DNA from: JASSUD01 sp031963005
GTDB taxonomy: Bacteria > Pseudomonadota > Gammaproteobacteria > Burkholderiales > Burkholderiaceae
DNA length: 51,211 nucleotides
Reading direction: 5' to 3'
NCBI GenBank assembly: GCA_031963005.1
Contig: JASSUL010000015.1
Coordinates: forward strand, 1-51,211
Both the position numbers and the translations under genes were made by a program. The notes beneath the pieces are model-generated. The model searched no databases. It had not been told where the DNA came from and saw nothing but the letters and a program-made list of their open reading frames with translations. This document shows positions 25,546 through 34,554 of this stretch, in pieces (the stretch's first letter is position 1; the number at the start of each line of letters is the position of its first letter).

Positions 25546-25953
25546 GGACGAGCACTTTATAACGAAAGAGTCTGTGGAAAATAAAGAGGGAGGCTGCTAT
25601 TTGTTTAAAACAGAAGAATGCTACACGATGCGGTGAGGGTGTAGGTATAAAAAGTATCTTGCCGCACCATAAGATACCGTTACTGCCTATAAGAGGTATA
25701 GCTTATCGTTGCATGAATATCTATTTCTAGAAACTATTTGCTATTTTTGTTTTTTGAATGGATATATGCGATTCGAGGTAGTCAATTATGCTTGATATAT
25801 TATGAGATAAATAAAGATATTATTTTTGTATGCAGTATTGTTATAAGAGACATTTGTAATATTGTTTTAAGATCAGATGATTTTTTATTTAGGTATAATT
25901 TAAAAAATTAGACATGCATCTTCTTTAATTTTTTAAATAAATCTAAGTAAACT
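25546..25953. other. AT-rich intergenic stretch
   Basis: About 400 bases between divergent gpsA and a small AT-rich gene, holding both promoters. The right half is extremely AT-rich. No gene, terminator or strong dyad was identified. Confidence 0.5.
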
Positions 25954-26478
25954 ATGACCTCTTCAAGAATTAATTTTAATTCTAATATAAATCATCGTTA
26001 TGATCCATATCTAAGTAAGAGTGAAAATACTAATGGCAGACGTCGTAAAAGAGATGCGGATACGGCCCTTACTTTATACAAGGGTAAAGCGGACACTGAA
26101 GTAAAATTTAAAAAGAGTGAGAAAGCTTATATTAAAAAAAATTATATTCAGGATGGTGGAGATATAATTGAAAGTATTAAATTAAAAACTAAAGCTATAT
26201 TGAATGATATACTTAACCCGAGGGGAAATTTTAAATCTTCTGAAGTATCCCCGGGAACGGTTAGACGGATTAATGATATTAAGGGAGAGGAGCAATCATC
26301 TGTTAGAAAGGTGATTGAGAATTTTAAATATAAAAATTGTAATATAGAGAATGGTTACTCGAGTGAGTTTAAAAAATTTATTGAAGATGCTCTAAAAGAA
26401 ATGCCTGAAGGTAAACAGAAAATTGGTATATCTATATTAAATAAAATATTTAATATAGATATAAATCTGCTGAAGTAA
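25954..26478 (+). CDS. Small AT-rich basic protein with NLS-like patch
   Basis: Not recognised. 174 residues, rich in Lys, Asn and Ile, from DNA much more AT-rich than gpsA or lolD on either side, which suggests foreign origin or relaxed selection. A tight basic cluster RRRKR at 29-33 is followed by acidic residues and looks like a monopartite nuclear localisation signal. No signal peptide or membrane segment. The rest appears helical (for instance SEFKKFIEDALKEM near the end). It converges on lolD with only 14 bases between stops. Host-nucleus targeting is speculation based on the motif and the effector-rich neighbourhood. Confidence 0.55.
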   Translation: MTSSRINFNSNINHRYDPYLSKSENTNGRRRKRDADTALTLYKGKADTEVKFKKSEKAYIKKNYIQDGGDIIESIKLKTKAILNDILNPRGNFKSSEVSPGTVRRINDIKGEEQSSVRKVIENFKYKNCNIENGYSSEFKKFIEDALKEMPEGKQKIGISILNKIFNIDINLLK

Positions 26479-26492
26479 TAGAAAATAGATCG

Positions 26493-27242
26493 TCAGAGCG
26501 ATAAAGGATGCAGCGCCCCTTCTCTGAGCTCCATTACTCGATTGCACTGTTGAGCCAGTACCAGGTCATGCGTGACGATAACGAAGCTGGTCTGCAGGGT
26601 TTCAGACAACTGCAATATATCGGTAAACACCTGTTTGGCAATGCGATTGTCGAGATTCCCTGTAGGTTCATCGGCTAATACGCAGGCTGGGCGTGTGACT
26701 AAAGCACGTGCTATGGCTACGCGCTGACGCTCCCCGCCAGAAAGCTGGCTGGGGCGATGCGTAGCACGGTGCGCTAAGCCCATACGCTCTAGCATGGCAT
26801 GCGCAGTATGGCGTGCTTCCTGAGAATCGATGCCTTGGATACGTAAGGGCATCGCCACGTTATCTAGTGCATCAAATTCAGGCAGAAGGTGGTGGAATTG
26901 ATAGATAAAGCCCAAGTTGCGATTGCGTAAGGCGCATTGGGTACGCTCAGTCAGCGAATGCAAAGCGTGTCCCAATAGCGTGATGTGTCCAGAGGAAGGC
27001 GTATCTAAACCTCCTAAAAGTTGCAAAAGCGTACTTTTACCGGAACCCGAGGCCCCTACAATCGCGACTTTTTCCCCTGCAGCAATGGTGAGATTGACAC
27101 CGCGTAATATTTCGACGGGAGTACCGCCCTGCATAAAGACTTTGGTGAGCTGCTGTGCTTCCAGAATAGGATGCTGTTGAGGTTGGGCATTGTGCAGTGG
27201 TGTATCTAATACACCGGAATGAAAAGAAGTCGATTTACTCAT
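26493..27242 (-). CDS. lolD: Lipoprotein-releasing ABC transporter ATPase LolD
   Basis: 249 residues from the ATG at 27242, which overlaps the lolC stop by 8 bases (ATGAGTAA), a translational-coupling arrangement. Walker A GASGSGKST at 63-71, signature LSGGERQ at 168-174, Walker B and D-loop VLADEPTGNLD at 188-198. It powers release of outer-membrane lipoproteins from the inner membrane to LolA. An in-frame upstream start at 27278 would lie inside lolC and is less likely. The glycine-zipper lipoprotein at 16.2-16.7 kb is a plausible client. Confidence 0.94.
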   Translation of the reverse strand: MSKSTSFHSGVLDTPLHNAQPQQHPILEAQQLTKVFMQGGTPVEILRGVNLTIAAGEKVAIVGASGSGKSTLLQLLGGLDTPSSGHITLLGHALHSLTERTQCALRNRNLGFIYQFHHLLPEFDALDNVAMPLRIQGIDSQEARHTAHAMLERMGLAHRATHRPSQLSGGERQRVAIARALVTRPACVLADEPTGNLDNRIAKQVFTDILQLSETLQTSFVIVTHDLVLAQQCNRVMELREGALHPLSL

Positions 27243-28497
27243 AGCGCAATGCCTGTGCAGGTTGAATGCGTGAAGCACGCCAGCTTGGGTACAGGGTTGC
27301 TAGTGCACACAAGGCAAAGGCCATGCCGGCAATGCGGGTGACATCCGCCAACCGGAGCTCTGAAGGGAGCTCACTGATGAAATAAATGCTGGCAGGGAGC
27401 AGCTGAGCGCCTAAAACATGTTCAATGATCGGAAGTACCGTAGGAATACTGACCGCGATCAAACACCCCAGTGCTACACCAAGACCGGTGCCGATGAGGC
27501 CAATAGTGAGACCTTGAAGGATAAAAATTTTCATAATCGAACTGGGTTTAGCGCCTAGTGTGCGCAAAATAGCAATATCGGCTTGTTTGTCCGTGACGGT
27601 CATCACCAGAGAAGACACCAAATTAAAAACAGCCACGGCGATAATGAGCGTAAGAATAATAAACATCATGCGCTTTTCAATTTGCACTGCAGAAAACCAG
27701 GTGGCGTTTTGCTGTGTCCAATTCGCTACAGCAAGTTCACTAGATAACTGCGCGGCTAAAGCTTGCGCGACTTCTGGCGCGCGCTGCATATCTTCAATAC
27801 GCAAACGCACTCCAGTAGGAGCACTAAGGCGCAAAAAAGTTTGAGCATCGGTCAGATGTATCAAAGCCAATGCGCTATCAAAAGTGTAATGCCCCGATTG
27901 AAAAATCCCACTCACTTTAAAAGTTTTTAACCTAGGTACTAAGCCTGCAGGGCTCATCGTACTTTGCGGAGCGATCAAGGTCAGCGAATCTCCCATGCTA
28001 ACGCCTAACGCGCTGGCTAAATCGGCGCCTAATATGATACCGAAGTGTCCTGCTTCCAGATTCGATAAACGCCCAGCGCGCATTTGCTTATACAAATCAG
28101 AGACTTGGGGTTCTAGCTGTGGATCAATACCCCGTAGGCCGATGCCACTAATCGCCCCGCGATGGGTGAGTAATCCCTGGGCTTCGATATAGGGTGCCCC
28201 TGCTAGCACTTGCGGATTACGCTTGACTGCGCGCACGATCTCTTGCCAATCAGGCAATGCTCCTTGCGCACGCACAGGAGAAAAAATTTCTACATGCGCA
28301 AGCACCGACAGCATGCGATTACGGACCTCTTTTTGAAATCCATTCATCACCGACAACACGACGATCAGCGCCGCTACCCCTAGCGCAATGCCTAGCATCG
28401 AGACAAATGCAATAAAAGAGATAAAACCGTTATCCGTGCTACGCTTTCCAGAACGGGTATAGCGCCAGGCGATTTGCCATTCGTAGGGAGATTTCAA
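27235..28497 (-). CDS. lolC: Lipoprotein-releasing transporter permease LolC/LolE
   Basis: 420 residues from a TTG at 28497 preceded by AAAGGAAA; this places the conserved SPYEWQIAWRYTRSGKRS at the N-terminus as in homologues, whereas the longer frame to 28608 adds unmatched sequence. Order: N-terminal membrane helix (FISFIAFVSMLGIALGVAALI), large periplasmic domain, and three C-terminal helices with the coupling segment (ADIAILRTLGAKPSSI). Many beta-proteobacteria have a single LolC/E-type permease acting as a homodimer (LolF-like); no second permease is in view. Downstream of proS by 120 bases on the same strand. Confidence 0.92.
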   Translation of the reverse strand: MKSPYEWQIAWRYTRSGKRSTDNGFISFIAFVSMLGIALGVAALIVVLSVMNGFQKEVRNRMLSVLAHVEIFSPVRAQGALPDWQEIVRAVKRNPQVLAGAPYIEAQGLLTHRGAISGIGLRGIDPQLEPQVSDLYKQMRAGRLSNLEAGHFGIILGADLASALGVSMGDSLTLIAPQSTMSPAGLVPRLKTFKVSGIFQSGHYTFDSALALIHLTDAQTFLRLSAPTGVRLRIEDMQRAPEVAQALAAQLSSELAVANWTQQNATWFSAVQIEKRMMFIILTLIIAVAVFNLVSSLVMTVTDKQADIAILRTLGAKPSSIMKIFILQGLTIGLIGTGLGVALGCLIAVSIPTVLPIIEHVLGAQLLPASIYFISELPSELRLADVTRIAGMAFALCALATLYPSWRASRIQPAQALRYE

Positions 28498-28617
28498 GCG
28501 TTTCCTTTGTAAACCAATGACGCATTCAATAAAAACACTGCGATATGCAAAAGGAGGGGAGAGGACCGCATGGACCCTGCATAACCATCCTAATGAGCTA
28601 GTGAGCATACCCTCGCA

Positions 28618-30372
28618 TCAAAATGCCGTTTTGACGATTTTAGAAGCGACGATATCCGCTGCGTTTTCTAGGGGGATTAAAGTCGATTCCGTATCGCGTC
28701 GACCTTGATACTCTATGCATCCCGCATCGAGATTGCGCTCACCGATCACGACACGATGTGGAATACCGATCAATTCCCAATCGGCGAGCATGGCACCGAA
28801 GCGCTCCTCGCGATCGTCCAGAATAACGTCGACCCCTGCTTGCGTAAGCGCTTCATACAAACGCTCACTGACCTCGCGTACACGGGCATTTCGGCTATAA
28901 GCCAGTGGGCATAGCACGACCTCAAACGGCGCCAATGCCTCAGGCCAAATTATTCCCTTGGCATCATGGTTTTGCTCAATCGCAGCGCCTAGAATGCGGC
29001 TGACTCCAATACCGTAACAACCCATGCTGATCGGTTGAGCGCGGCCCGTTTCATCGAGCCAAGTGGCCCCTAATGTCTGCGAATAACTGGTGCCAATCTG
29101 AAAAACATGCCCCACTTCGATACCCCGGCATAAAGCCAAGTTCCCTTGACCATCTGGAGAGCGATCCCCTTCGCATACATTGCGCAGATCGGCGCCTATA
29201 GGCAGCGGTAAATCGCGTTCCCAGTTCACGCCCTTATAGTGTGCCTGCGGTGCATTAGCACCAATCACAAAATTGCCCATCTGTAATACCGTCCAATCTG
29301 CCATGATCTTCATCGAGGCAGGAGGGGAATTGTCAGTATCTGTGCTGGAGAAAAGCGGGCCTAAATATCCTGCAGGGGCATTGAACCACTGCCGAATTTC
29401 TGCCTCGGTGGCAAAACGCAATGGGTCGCCAATAAGCTTCTGGGCCTTGATTTCATTGAAAGTGTGATCTGCGCGTAGCAATACCAACACGGGATACGGA
29501 GCTTCTCCTTCTTTTTGCGCGGCCAGCACAATAGATTTGACGATCTGCGTAATCGGTAACTGCAAAAACGCCGCGACTTCCACGCAAGTGGGGGTGTTGG
29601 GCGTGTCTACTCGAGTGAGTGCTTCACGGGGAGCAGGGCGTTCATCAGAAGGCGGCAGCGCTTCGGCCACCTCCATATTGGCGGCATACTCCGATTGTGG
29701 GCAATACGCCAGCGCATCTTCCCCTGCGGATGTGATTACATGAAATTCCTGCGAAGCACATCCTCCTATAGAGCCGTTATCCGCCTGTACACGGCGAAAC
29801 ACCAGCCCCAAACGCGAGAAAATACGCTCATACGCATGCACCATCTTCTCGTAAGTATGCGCTAAACTGCTGGCATCTCTATCGAAAGAGTAGGCATCTT
29901 TCATTAAAAACTCTCGACCACGCATCACGCCGAAGCGGGGTCGTATTTCATCACGAAATTTGGTTTGAATTTGGTACCAATTACAAGGCAAATGCCGATA
30001 ACTTTGAATCAATTGGCGCGCTAGATCCGTAACCACTTCCTCATGGGTGGGGCCAATCACAAAATCGCGATCATGCCGATCTTTAAAACGCAGTAGCTCA
30101 GGACCATATTTAGACCAGCGTTGCGATTTCTTCCAAAGCTCTGCAGGCTGAACACTAGGCAAAGCCAGCTCTAACGCTCCCGCAGCATGCATTTCTTCTC
30201 GAATAATCGCCTCAATTTTACGAATCGAGCGCAAAGCAAGGGGAAGGTAAGAGTAGATGCCACTAGCCACACGGCGAATCATCCCCGCTCGCACCATCAG
30301 CTTATGGCTAGCCGTCTCCGCCTCACTGGGCGCCTCCTTGAGCGTGCGAATTAAAAAATGAGAAGCTTTCAT
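28618..30372 (-). CDS. proS: Prolyl-tRNA synthetase, bacterial type with editing domain
   Basis: 584 residues from the ATG at 30372 (MKASHFLIRTLKEAP), the usual N-terminus; the 21 residues before it in the open frame are not family sequence. Class II motif 2 is FRDEIRPRFG (139-148), with GPTHEE nearby. The inserted editing domain spans about 225-400. Motif 3 is GCYGIGVSRILG. A C-terminal anticodon-binding domain completes it. It charges tRNA-Pro and hydrolyses mischarged Ala-tRNA-Pro. A 13-bp hairpin lies 39 bases upstream. Confidence 0.96.
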   Translation of the reverse strand: MKASHFLIRTLKEAPSEAETASHKLMVRAGMIRRVASGIYSYLPLALRSIRKIEAIIREEMHAAGALELALPSVQPAELWKKSQRWSKYGPELLRFKDRHDRDFVIGPTHEEVVTDLARQLIQSYRHLPCNWYQIQTKFRDEIRPRFGVMRGREFLMKDAYSFDRDASSLAHTYEKMVHAYERIFSRLGLVFRRVQADNGSIGGCASQEFHVITSAGEDALAYCPQSEYAANMEVAEALPPSDERPAPREALTRVDTPNTPTCVEVAAFLQLPITQIVKSIVLAAQKEGEAPYPVLVLLRADHTFNEIKAQKLIGDPLRFATEAEIRQWFNAPAGYLGPLFSSTDTDNSPPASMKIMADWTVLQMGNFVIGANAPQAHYKGVNWERDLPLPIGADLRNVCEGDRSPDGQGNLALCRGIEVGHVFQIGTSYSQTLGATWLDETGRAQPISMGCYGIGVSRILGAAIEQNHDAKGIIWPEALAPFEVVLCPLAYSRNARVREVSERLYEALTQAGVDVILDDREERFGAMLADWELIGIPHRVVIGERNLDAGCIEYQGRRDTESTLIPLENAADIVASKIVKTAF

Positions 30373-30410
30373 GCAGGGATATCCAAAATTAAAGTGCAAA
30401 ATGTATTCAA

Positions 30411-30450
30411 GATCACAGGGAAAGCGCATGCGCAACGTTTCCCTGTGATC
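30411..30450 (-). terminator. 13-bp hairpin between the F-box gene and proS
   Basis: Arms 30411-30423 and 30438-30450 are exact complements; the loop contains the palindrome GCGCATGCGC. No strong T-run follows on the minus strand. It may terminate the upstream F-box/ankyrin gene or be a structured leader of proS. Confidence 0.6.
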
Positions 30451-30457
30451 GAGAGTA

Positions 30458-30493
30458 TTTGAGAATCGGAATGATAACTAAAAATGATCCTTT
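30458..30493 (+). repeat. 36-bp direct repeat, left copy
   Basis: Matches 34200-34235 at 35 of 36 positions in the same orientation. The two copies bracket the F-box/ankyrin gene and an IS3 fragment, about 3.7 kb apart. Confidence 0.92.
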
Positions 30494-30505
30494 GCAGTGG
30501 TAAGG

Positions 30506-33500
30506 TCATTTTTTATGGGATTTACTTGGATTAAGTAAATTGAAAATACTCCATTTTTTTGGCGCCTTTTTTTCCTTCAGCGCTAAAGCAAAATCTGTAT
30601 GGGAGCGCCCTATGGCATCTAAATGCTTGGGCTTGAGCTTGGTAAACGCACTTTTTTTCTCTAACAGTGCTAAAGCAAAATCTTTGTGGGAGCGCCCTAT
30701 GTCTGCTAAATCATTGCCGCTGAGCTTGGTAAGCGCACTTTCTTTCTCTAAGAGCGCTAAAGCAAAATCTTTGAGGGAGCGGCGCCCCCCTATGTCTGCT
30801 AAATGATCGCCGCTGAGCTTGGTAAGCGCACTTTCTTTCTTTAAGAGCGCTAAAGCAAAATCTTCGTGGAAGATAGCTATATTTATCAAATGCTTGCTAC
30901 TGAGCTTAGTAAGCGCACTTTCTTTCTTTAACAGCGCTAAAGCAAAATCTTTGTTGGAGCGGCTCCCCCCTATGTCTTCTAAATGATCACCACTGAGCTT
31001 GGTAAGCACACTTTCTTTCTCTAAGAGCGCTAAAGCAAAATTTGTGTTGCGATGACCTATTTCTGCTAAATGATCGCCACTGAGCTTGGTAAGCACACTT
31101 TCTTTCTTTGACAGCGCTAAAGAAAATTCAGTATAAATTCTAGATAATTCTATTGAAATATCATAAGACAGATTACGACTCCCCGGAGGGCTTAAGGAAT
31201 CTCTAAAATTTTTTAATAGGTCGATCCACTGCTCATCGGATAATTTATTTATAATATTTTCGAATACTTCTGATTTTTCTGAATATTTTGATTGATCTAT
31301 TTCTTTTAATATAGATCGCCCAAATTTATCTTTTAGCGTTATGATTTCATGAAAATGTAGTGAGGCATGATTGGTAATAGTAAAAACTTTGCTAAGCAAA
31401 ATCGAGATTGTTTCAGAACGAAGATATGTAGCTGCTAGGTGTAAAATGTTTCCATTGTTTGAATCTCTGAAATTTTTTAATAGATCGATCCACTGCTCAT
31501 CGGATAATTTATTTATAATATTTTCGAATATTTCTGAGTTGTGTAATCTAGCTATTCGTTCTAAAAGAGATTCCCCCTGTTTATCTTTTGTCGTTATTAT
31601 TTCATGCAAATTTAGTGACGCATGATTAGTAATAGTAAAAAGCTTGTTAAACAAAATCGAAGTTGTTTTAGATTTAAAATATATAGTTGCTAGGTGTAAA
31701 ATGCTTCTATTATTTGAATCTCTGAAATTTTTTAATAGGTCGATCCACTGCTCATCGGATAATTTATTTATAATATTTTCGAATATTTTTCGTTTTTCTG
31801 GGTTATATGATTGAACTATTTGTTCTAAGAGAGACTCCCCCCATTTATTTTTTAGCGTTATGATTTCATACAAATGTAGTGACGCATGATTAGTAATAGT
31901 AAAAAGTTTGCTAAGCAAAATCGAGATTGTTTCAGAGCGAAGATATATAGCTGCTAGGTGTAAAATGCTTCTATCATGTGAATCTCTGAAATTTTTTAAT
32001 AGATCGATCCACTGCTCATCGGATAATTTATTTATAATATTTTCGAATATTTCTGATTTTTCTGAGTAGTTTGATTGAGCTATTTGTTCTGATTTAGCTA
32101 TTCGTTCTAAGAGAGATTCCCCCCGTTTATCTTTTGTCGTTATTATTTCATGCAAATTTAGTGACGCATGATTCATGATGGTAAAAAGCTTGTTAAACAA
32201 AATCGAAGTTGTTTTAGAGTTAAAATATATAGTTGCTAGGTGTAAAATGCTTCTATCATGTGAATCTCTAAAATTTTTTAATAGGTCGATCCACTGCTCA
32301 TCGGATAATTTATTTATAATATTTTCGAATATTTCTGGGTTGTCTGATTGAAATATTTTTTCTAAGAGAGATCCCCCCAATTTATCTTTTAGCGTTATGA
32401 TTTCATGCAAATTTAGTGACGTATGATTTGTAATACTAAAAAGCTTGTTAAGCAAAATCGAGATTGTTTCAGAACGAAGATATATAGCTGCTAGGTGTAA
32501 AATGCTTATATCATGTGAGTCTCTGAAATTTTTTAATAGGTCAAGCCACTGCTCATCGGATAATTTATTTATAATATTTTCGAATATTTCTGATTTTTCT
32601 GGGTTGTCTGATTGAACTATTTTTTCTAAGGGAGATTGCCCCCGTTCATCTTTTAGCGTTATTGCTTTATACAAAAGTAGCTTGTTTGAATCGTGATCCA
32701 GTAAGTAATTTAGTATTGAAATTTCATTTTTTGATATAGCACCATGTAATCCTCCCCCTTTATTTTTTCCATCAAACTCATCAATAGGCATTCCTGCATT
32801 AAGCAATACTTCTACATAGTCTTTTTTTCCTAAAGAAGCTGCCCAATATATTGGATGAAGTTGCTCTTCTTTATACATGTGTGCATGCTGAAACACATTG
32901 CTTGTAAATATAGCCTGTAAAGCAGACTGTGCTTCATCACGCTTTTCTTGATCTATATTAATAGTAACGCCCTGCATATTTATCTTTTCAGATTGACAGT
33001 AGGTACCAACAACCCCTTTGACGATATAGTCATCATTAATCTCGAAAAAGGATTTAATTACTATTTTTCGTTTTGGGGTAAAAATCCCGAGAAAAATCTC
33101 ATTAATAAAATTCTGTTTTGTCTTAGAAAAGCTCTTTTTTTCAACTATTTCTTCTACATCTTTAGGTGTGCAAAGTCCAATATCTACTAAATCTTCTAGT
33201 TGTATATTCCGTTCATCTCTAAGAAGTATTTCTAAAACCTTATAATAGTTATAGTAGGGCTGTGCTGAAGGCGAGAGAATCTCATAAATAAACTGTTTAA
33301 AAACAGGATCACCTTTATATTTATCTATAGCAGAATGTAACATTCCGATTATTTCTTCACCACTTTTAGTGGTATACGAACTAATTTTGTTAATATGATC
33401 CTGAAATTCAGGATTTTTGTCATAGGCGTCTATGAGCTCTGCAGAAGTCAAAAATAATGCTCTCCTTGGATTCTTTTCTACAGCATTTGTTATAGGCAGC

Positions 33501-33742
33501 TTTACTGAGAGAGCATGAAGCCGAGTGCGTAAAGATTGTTTAGCTAAATGGTTATCTCTTTTGCTGACACGCAATAATGAGCCTATATCTGATAGTGGAA
33601 GCTGGTCTGCAATGTTTTGTAAAACATCATTGGGCAGATCATGAAGCTTTTTCTTGGTTTTTCCATGTGACCCTGAAAATTCTTCTGGCTTTTTCTGCGA
33701 AGTGAGCCTTAGAGATATTGTATTTCTTATATTTTTAGTCAT
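30506..33742 (-). CDS. Giant F-box/ankyrin protein with two classes of internal repeats
   Basis: 1078 residues. F-box-type segment at about 33-70 (LHDLPNDVLQNIADQLPLSDI, then LLRVSKRDN). Ankyrin-like units lie near 290-360 (HPIYWAASLGKKDYVEVLLN; GGLHGAISKNEISILNYLLD). Then come five full and one partial copies of an 85-90-residue unit starting IFENIINKLSDEQWIDLLKN, with copies alternating between two subtypes. The last 200 residues carry about seven units of 28-30 residues of the form DFALALLEKESALTKLSGDHL. No signal peptide or membrane segment. The F-box again points to a host SCF ligase; the repeats would be the target-binding part. AT-rich compared with proS. Confidence 0.85.
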   Translation of the reverse strand: MTKNIRNTISLRLTSQKKPEEFSGSHGKTKKKLHDLPNDVLQNIADQLPLSDIGSLLRVSKRDNHLAKQSLRTRLHALSVKLPITNAVEKNPRRALFLTSAELIDAYDKNPEFQDHINKISSYTTKSGEEIIGMLHSAIDKYKGDPVFKQFIYEILSPSAQPYYNYYKVLEILLRDERNIQLEDLVDIGLCTPKDVEEIVEKKSFSKTKQNFINEIFLGIFTPKRKIVIKSFFEINDDYIVKGVVGTYCQSEKINMQGVTINIDQEKRDEAQSALQAIFTSNVFQHAHMYKEEQLHPIYWAASLGKKDYVEVLLNAGMPIDEFDGKNKGGGLHGAISKNEISILNYLLDHDSNKLLLYKAITLKDERGQSPLEKIVQSDNPEKSEIFENIINKLSDEQWLDLLKNFRDSHDISILHLAAIYLRSETISILLNKLFSITNHTSLNLHEIITLKDKLGGSLLEKIFQSDNPEIFENIINKLSDEQWIDLLKNFRDSHDRSILHLATIYFNSKTTSILFNKLFTIMNHASLNLHEIITTKDKRGESLLERIAKSEQIAQSNYSEKSEIFENIINKLSDEQWIDLLKNFRDSHDRSILHLAAIYLRSETISILLSKLFTITNHASLHLYEIITLKNKWGESLLEQIVQSYNPEKRKIFENIINKLSDEQWIDLLKNFRDSNNRSILHLATIYFKSKTTSILFNKLFTITNHASLNLHEIITTKDKQGESLLERIARLHNSEIFENIINKLSDEQWIDLLKNFRDSNNGNILHLAATYLRSETISILLSKVFTITNHASLHFHEIITLKDKFGRSILKEIDQSKYSEKSEVFENIINKLSDEQWIDLLKNFRDSLSPPGSRNLSYDISIELSRIYTEFSLALSKKESVLTKLSGDHLAEIGHRNTNFALALLEKESVLTKLSGDHLEDIGGSRSNKDFALALLKKESALTKLSSKHLINIAIFHEDFALALLKKESALTKLSGDHLADIGGRRSLKDFALALLEKESALTKLSGNDLADIGRSHKDFALALLEKKSAFTKLKPKHLDAIGRSHTDFALALKEKKAPKKWSIFNLLNPSKSHKK
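30560..31130 (-). repeat. C-terminal tandem repeats, about seven units of 84-90 bp
   Basis: Units share the coding core for ALxTKLSGDHL and differ mainly in linker length (GRS versus GGRRS-type endings). They keep frame with the F-box gene. High DNA identity between neighbours indicates recent expansion. Confidence 0.85.
31190..32660 (-). repeat. Higher-order tandem repeat (units of about 255-280 bp, two alternating subtypes)
   Basis: Copies of the segment coding for NKLSDEQW recur near 31200, 31470, 31725, 31985, 32270 and 32525. The intervening segment alternates between an IYLRSETISILL type and an IYFxSKTTSILF type, so the duplicated unit is the pair (about 520-550 bp). Confidence 0.85.
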
Positions 33743-33938
33743 TTTTGGCCTTTTTTAGAAAAAAAATTTTCTATCTCGTATTTCTCCTAAGTTTTATCGA
33801 TTGGATAGGAATAATTGCGCAGAATACGAAAACATATTTGCGTTTGCGAAATATCCATCCTTTCTTCGAGTAAATAGATTTTTTAGATTAAAAAAGAAAG
33901 ATGAGCTTGCCCTTATTAAACGTATCCCATTACTACAA

Positions 33939-34199
33939 ATTGACCCTGCCCCAATATTTCGGAGCATTAAAAAGTAAAAAAATGGCACAATTTTCATACC
34001 TAAAAGGAGATTGTGCGGTGAAGAAATCGAGATATACAGAAGAAAAAATTGCGTTCGCACTGAGGCAAATGGAAATGGGAATATCGGTCGAAGAAGTGTG
34101 TCGGAAGATGGGGATATCTTCGGCGACCTTTTACCAATGGCGTAAGAAATACGGGGGATTTGGCCCCTCGGAGTTACAGCGACTTAGGCAATTAGAAGA
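33939..34199 (+). mobile_element. Truncated IS3-family element, left end with orfA fragment
   Basis: A terminal sequence TGACCCTGCCCCAATATTTC starts near 33939. orfA begins at the GTG at 34018 after AAGGAGA and codes for KKSRYTEEKIAFALRQMEMG and a helix-turn-helix (VCRKMGISSATFYQWRKKYGG) typical of IS3-family OrfA. Family sequence stops at LRQLED (34199), exactly where the 36-bp direct repeat begins; the frame runs on to 34293 only by chance. orfB and the right end are missing, so it cannot move by itself. Confidence 0.85.
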
Positions 34200-34235
34200 T
34201 TTGAGAGTCGGAATGATAACTAAAAATGATCCTTT
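34200..34235 (+). repeat. 36-bp direct repeat, right copy
   Basis: One mismatch to 30458-30493. Its left edge is the break point of the IS3 orfA fragment. Confidence 0.92.
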
Positions 34236-34404
34236 ATCTCTTGCAAGTTTTCCGGTGATAGCATGTAGAGAATTACTGTATAGGCAGTCATAGAATAAGT
34301 GTTTACTCAGCGGAGGTAAAAAGTGTGTATGGCCTCATGCTGGAAATAAGGAGTGTTCTATAGCCCGAGCCAGTAGAGAGGAGAATGCCTCATGTAGCCG
34401 CTAT

Positions 34405-34460
34405 CAATATGGTCTGCAGTTACTTTTTCCTCTTTTATTTTTATAGGCAGATTGTTCAAG
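34405..34460 (+). pseudogene. Most decayed queF 5' fragment, upstream of the first array gene
   Basis: CAATATGGTCTGCAGTTACT and the following TTTTTCCTC...TAGGCAGATTGTTC align with codons about 25-40 of queF (compare 45885-45930) with several substitutions and an insertion. The matching upstream part of queF is no longer recognisable. It completes the pattern in which every array gene is preceded by a queF fragment. Confidence 0.6.
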
Positions 34461-34498
34461 ACATACGGAAATGCCTGATGTAGATGATTTCAAATGGT

Positions 34499-34554
34499 GT
34501 TCTTATGTTAAAGTTAAGAAACTCTTATTTTGCATAAAATTATAAGGAATCGAG
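34499..34554 (+). promoter_or_regulatory. Conserved upstream block of array gene 1
   Basis: Aligns with the 50-60 bases before the other three array genes: a TTAAG/TAAGA step, (A)ACTCTTATTT, an A/T-rich spacer, and a ribosome-binding site AAGGAATCGAG placed directly before a GTG start. The conserved promoter region suggests common control of all four copies. Confidence 0.6.

Noticed and set aside
33794..34060. An 88-codon minus-strand frame between the giant F-box gene and the IS3 fragment.
   Set aside because: It overlaps the IS3 left end and orfA on the other strand and shows no recognisable sequence.
33901..34293. A 130-residue complete protein at this place.
   Set aside because: Only 34018-34199 is IS3 OrfA-like; the extension on both sides is chance open frame, and the right part is the 36-bp direct repeat.
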